Assembly (NCBI GenBank): GCA_023807065.1
Contig: JAJJLU010004664.1
Coordinates: 1-10,574 of the forward strand
Direction: 5' to 3'
Length of the DNA: 10,574 nt
Origin: Isotricha intestinalis
Lineage: Eukaryota; Ciliophora; Litostomatea; Vestibuliferida; Isotrichidae
A program made the position numbers and the translations under genes. The notes under the pieces are model-generated. The model was not told the origin of the DNA, did not search any database, and saw only the letters and a program-made list of their open reading frames with translations. This document shows positions 7,342 to 10,574 of this stretch, in pieces. Positions within the stretch are counted from its first letter, which is position 1, and every line of letters begins with the position of its first letter.

Positions 7342-10300
7342 TTACCAATCATTTTCTTCTTCAAATCTATCTATTTTTTCTTTATTAGTTTTTAAATCTT
7401 TCCTGACTTTCATTCTCCTATAAAAAATAGGGCAATCCTTATTTTGACAAATAATACTTTGCATAATAAAACCTTGACATCTTTGGCATTGAGTCCATAA
7501 ATCACAATATAATCTTTCATTATAACTTAATTCCATTTTATTTTCTAAATATAATTTTTTTAATTTATCTTTACAATTTTTACAAACAGCTCCAGAATTA
7601 ATTACACTTTTACAATTTAAACAAGTTTTTTTAATAACTAAAAATTTACTAAAAGCAGAATGAGATTTTGCAGAAATTCCCATATTTTTTATTCTAGTAT
7701 GTTCTCCACTAAAAAGAACCATTTCAGCATTTTGTAAAATAGGATTAAAAATTCTTAATAAAGGTTTTTTAATTTGATTATCTAGATAATAATCAATATC
7801 AATAGGTAAATCATTTTCTAAAACATAAGAAGGATCTTCTGCATTTTCATAATTTTTAGAACCTTTTTCTCCTTTTATAATAACATAAGGAATTCTATCT
7901 CCTATATTAGGAGCATTATTAGGATCTCTTTTTCTCATTTTTTCAGCTAATTCTACATGAGCTTGTTTTGCTTGATATGTGGTACTTTTATTTATTTTTC
8001 CTTTATTTTTTGTTGAGTCATTTTCTTCTTCTTCTGATTTTTTACTTAAAGATTTTGATATTATTAACAATGAAATATCTATTCTATTTTGTAATAAATC
8101 ACTTATTATTCCTTTACAATATTTAACTGCTTCATCTATACTTTTATCTACTAATATTTTCTTTATTACTGTTTCTACCATTGATCTTACTAATTCACAA
8201 TTATCTCTTCTTACTGCTTCTAATCCCTTAGCATCTATTTTATCATATTTATCTTCTCTTGTCCAAATAACACCTGCATACTTTTTTTTCTTAAGTAATA
8301 AATAAGGATAAAAAACTTTTTCAAATTCAATTTTAATAGGTTTCTTAAAATTACTAGTAACAAATTCTGATGATTCTTTTCCTAAAATCATAGCATCATG
8401 TAAATTATCAACACCAAATTTAATCATAACAGAATCTGTGTCTCCATAAATAACTACAGAATCATATTTGTAACCATTTTGTTTATTATATTTCCCAATG
8501 ACTAAATCTCTAGTTTTTTCAATCATAGTTCTCCCATAAGCAGTAACAGAAGATGAGATTTGTAAACAAGGCAAAGCACCAACTTGGGCTCCTGTGAAAC
8601 CATAAACAGAATTACAAGAAACTTTCAAAGCTAATTGTCTTCCATTTAAAACTTTTTTTTTAAAAGGATTTGTTTCTTTATTCATTTCAGCTTTTGCAGC
8701 TTTTCTAGCAGAAAGTAATTCTTCTAAAATAATTGGAATTAAACCTTTTCTTTTTTTTTCACTTACAAAACAATCTCCTGTAGGTGCTTCTGTATAATCT
8801 ACTCCTTTAATTAATTTCTTTTTATCTTCTTCTCTTAATAATGTACTATAGCATAAATTATGTGCAATCATAATAGAAGGATAAAGAGATGAAAAATCTA
8901 AAGTAACAATTGGTAATGTATGAAAACCAACATGAGGTTCTAATACAAAAGCACCTTCATATCCTTCTTCATCATCATTTGGATCTTTCATTATTTTCAT
9001 TGTTGGAATTATATAATTATGTTCTAATGCTTTTTTATGTAGTTGAGTTGATACTTTTATTTGTTGCCCTCTTGTTAATATGAAATTTAATGGTGTTGAA
9101 GTGACTCTACACATTTCTGTATAATTAAATAATGTCATTAATTTATCCATTAATTTTAATGGGAGATATGCATCTTTCATACAATAAACTGCTAATCTTC
9201 TTCTTGTATATTCATCCTTTTCCCAAAGGGATGATATTAATGAATGGTGAACATCTTCTTTTTGTTCTCCTAAAAATTGAAAAGAAACATTATTTAATGA
9301 ATAAGAACGTAATTTTTCTTCTCTAATAATATATGAATACATATCTAAAATAATTCTTCCTTCAATATTAACATCAATTGTATCTCTGTTTATAAATCCT
9401 TTTACTTTAGTAGTTTTATGTTTGACTTTAGAAAAATTATTTCGTATTCTACTTAAATAACCAAAATCTTTTAATTTTAAATGATCTGCTCTTTGTAATA
9501 AATAAGGTATATCAAACATAGAAATATTATATCCAGTAATAATGTCAGGATCGCAATCAATGATAAAATCTCTCCATTCTTTTAACATTTTTCTTTCATC
9601 ATCAAAAGAATGTACATCAACTCCAACAATATCAGCACATTTTTTAAACGAAAACATTTTTTGAATAATAGGTTCATTATTATCTCCAAATTCAATACAA
9701 ATATTAGAAATTTGAATAATAGGATCTTTTTCATATGTTGGAAATCTTCCTCCTTCAGCAGCACATTCAATATCAATTGATAATATTCTTAAAGGAGCAA
9801 TTATTGAATATTCTCCTCTTGTTGATAATGGTTGTATATCTTTTACATCGCACCAACATTCAATTTGACAATAACTTATTTTATTTTCTGATAATTTATA
9901 TTTTTTTCCTTCAATTTTCACCCAAGACATTCCTACTATATTTCTATCTATCATAAAACGAAGAGGAAAATTAATTTTACTTTCATATGTTGTTCTCTCA
10001 AATGTACAATTTTTAAAAATCACTCCTTTCTCAAAAAAATCTCTTAGTGTTGATACATTTTTTGGTTGATATAATATAATTTTTAAATAACTTTGTGATT
10101 CCTCAGTATAATTATATATATATTAATCTTTTCTTCTATTTCTATTGCTTTTATAAAATGGTCTTTATTTTTTTCAAAATGTTTTATTAGAAAATCTTTA
10201 AATTCTTCAATATCTCCCATAGTGAATTTTTCTGGCATTGAAACATAAAAATACGGATAAAAATTTTCGACTATTAAGCAAACACTATTTCCATTTGCAG

Positions 10301-10545
10301 TAATTCCATATAATCTTATTACTGGATAACCATTTTTATCTTCTTCATCTATTATATTTAGAAATAATATAAATTATTTTACAATATGATGAACCAATTA
10401 CATCACAATCAGCATCAATTTGCATAAAAATTAAATCTTCATCTTTTTTTTGAACATATGCTGTTCTTTCAGTTCTTTTGTTTAGTTTTTCATTATGTGA
10501 TAAAAGAAAAGCTCTTTTACCTTCTTCCCCGCCATTTTGAGTCAT
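7342..10545 (-). CDS. POLD1: DNA polymerase delta catalytic subunit (two exons; 2-nt frame break near 10113-10123)
   Basis: Family B replicative polymerase for lagging-strand synthesis with 3'-5' proofreading. Exon 1 is 10545-10383; an in-frame TAA at 10567-10569 fixes this ATG. A 34-nt intron follows, and coding resumes at 10348. The N-terminal part (DLIFMQIDAD, later YPVIRLYGIT and FYPYFYV) aligns with other POLD1 proteins. The frame then needs a shift of two bases at a TA repeat before continuing unbroken to TAA at 7342. The corrected product is about 1,055 residues (human 1,107). Motifs in corrected numbering: ExoI DIE (246-248), ExoII FD333, ExoIII YCMKD446; polymerase motif A DFSSLYPSI (from 538), motif B RQLALKVSCNSVYG (from 624), motif C YGDTDS (from 688). 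The C-terminus has CysA (C963, C966, C976, C979) and CysB (C1008, C1011, C1021, C1026), the latter binding a 4Fe-4S cluster in this family. A charged insert lies at about 822-844. Identity is certain; the frame break needs resolving. Confidence 0.96.
7978..8046 (-). other. Low-complexity insert in the POLD1 thumb region
   Basis: About 23 residues rich in Lys, Glu, Asn and Ser (around KKSEEEENDSTKN) lie between the conserved RIDIS..IISK segment and the YQAKQAHVELAE segment, where human POLD1 has only a few residues. The reading frame is maintained and flanking conservation is intact, so this is a coding insertion. Confidence 0.7.
10113..10123 (-). other. Frame break at a TA dinucleotide repeat in POLD1
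   Basis: Upstream of this point the conserved frame reads KAIEIEEKIN. Downstream the conserved frame reads NYTEESQSYLKI. The two are offset by two bases across an (AT)5A run. Dropping one AT unit gives a continuous protein with near-normal spacing to other POLD1 sequences. No GT-AG pair is available to make this an intron. An assembly indel, a true allele-level frameshift or recoding are all possible; the first is most likely. Confidence 0.8.
10349..10382 (-). other. 34-nt spliceosomal intron in POLD1
   Basis: Read on the - strand, the segment begins GTAAAATA and ends TAATAG, is nearly all A/T, and contains TCTAAAT, a possible branch site, about 10 nt before the 3' end. Without splicing, the exon 1 frame continues through it and stops in TGA at 10347-10345, a stop codon that spans the 3' splice junction. 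Removing it joins TCA TCA TAT T|AT GAA GAA, which restores the conserved polymerase delta N-terminal region. Confidence 0.88.
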
Positions 10546-10574
10546 TTTTAAACAATTTTTATATAATTAAAAAT
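10546..10574. other. 5' flank of POLD1 at the window edge
   Basis: These 29 bp of nearly pure A/T lie directly upstream of the polymerase delta ATG and include the in-frame TAA that fixes the start. The promoter lies mostly outside the window. Confidence 0.5.

Noticed and set aside
7971..7985. A 15-nt GT...AG segment in POLD1, the length of introns known from Stentor
   Set aside because: Removing it deletes the Tyr of the conserved YxxKQAHVELAE segment. The frame is open through it and the residues align with other POLD1 proteins, so it is coding.
7979..8305. 108-residue + strand open frame
   Set aside because: It lies antisense within the conserved POLD1 coding region and has a hydrophobic composition typical of reverse-strand reading of AT-rich genes. 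It shows no domain.
9582..9776. 64-residue - strand open frame
   Set aside because: It is an alternative frame inside the conserved exonuclease domain of POLD1, with no independent support.
10021..10023. GTG as the start of the polymerase delta gene
   Set aside because: Conserved polymerase delta sequence continues upstream in the same frame (EESQSYLKI and following). The GTG is an internal Val codon.
1..10574. Prokaryotic or viral origin
   Set aside because: PKG, Trm6, a LIG1-type ligase with a PIP box and POLD1 with its cysteine clusters are nuclear eukaryotic genes, and POLD1 carries a spliceosomal intron. No phage, capsid or giant-virus hallmark gene is present.
1..10574. CRISPR arrays, tandem repeats, transposons or telomeric repeats
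   Set aside because: Apart from short A/T homopolymers and dinucleotide runs, no spaced direct repeat, terminal inverted repeat, transposase or telomere-like G/C-rich repeat was seen on either strand or at the ends.

Overview
This is a compact, very A+T-rich nuclear segment of a unicellular eukaryote. Five genes cover almost everything: a leucine-rich-repeat (LRR) protein on the + strand, then four head-to-tail genes on the - strand. In transcription order these are the DNA polymerase delta catalytic subunit, DNA ligase I, the tRNA m1A58 methyltransferase subunit Trm6, and a cGMP-dependent protein kinase (PKG). No rRNA, tRNA, CRISPR array, transposon or prokaryote-type operon signal was seen.

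The PKG has four tandem cyclic-nucleotide-binding domains, the third degenerate, before its kinase domain. This is the layout known from apicomplexans and relatives, so an alveolate is the best guess. All five genes end in TAA, Trp is TGG, and no frame needs a reassigned stop. That argues against ciliates that read TAA/TAG as Gln. It fits a standard-code ciliate such as a litostome or heterotrich, or another AT-rich alveolate. This assignment is inference.

Layout: 1-756 LRR protein (+), possibly cut at its 5' end by the window edge; 757-927 convergent spacer; 928-3618 PKG (-); 3619-3749 spacer; 3750-4877 Trm6 (-); 4878-4942 spacer of only 65 bp; 4943-7108 DNA ligase I (-); 7109-7341 spacer; 7342-10545 polymerase delta (-), with one 34-nt GT-AG intron near its 5' end. 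No stretch over 300 bp lacks a gene.

Polymerase delta and ligase I are neighbours and also partners: both work on the PCNA clamp in Okazaki-fragment synthesis and sealing, and the ligase has an N-terminal PCNA-binding motif. Trm6 and PKG belong to unrelated pathways (tRNA modification, cGMP signalling).

Main curiosities: (1) the polymerase delta gene starts about 520 nt upstream of the long open frame; recovering it needs the short intron plus a 2-nt frame correction in a TA repeat; (2) the PKG has a textbook N-myristoylation start, a Gln in place of the ribose-binding Glu in its second cGMP site, and a Met gatekeeper. I found no evidence of a new multi-gene system; these are mostly conserved housekeeping and signalling genes with lineage-specific details.
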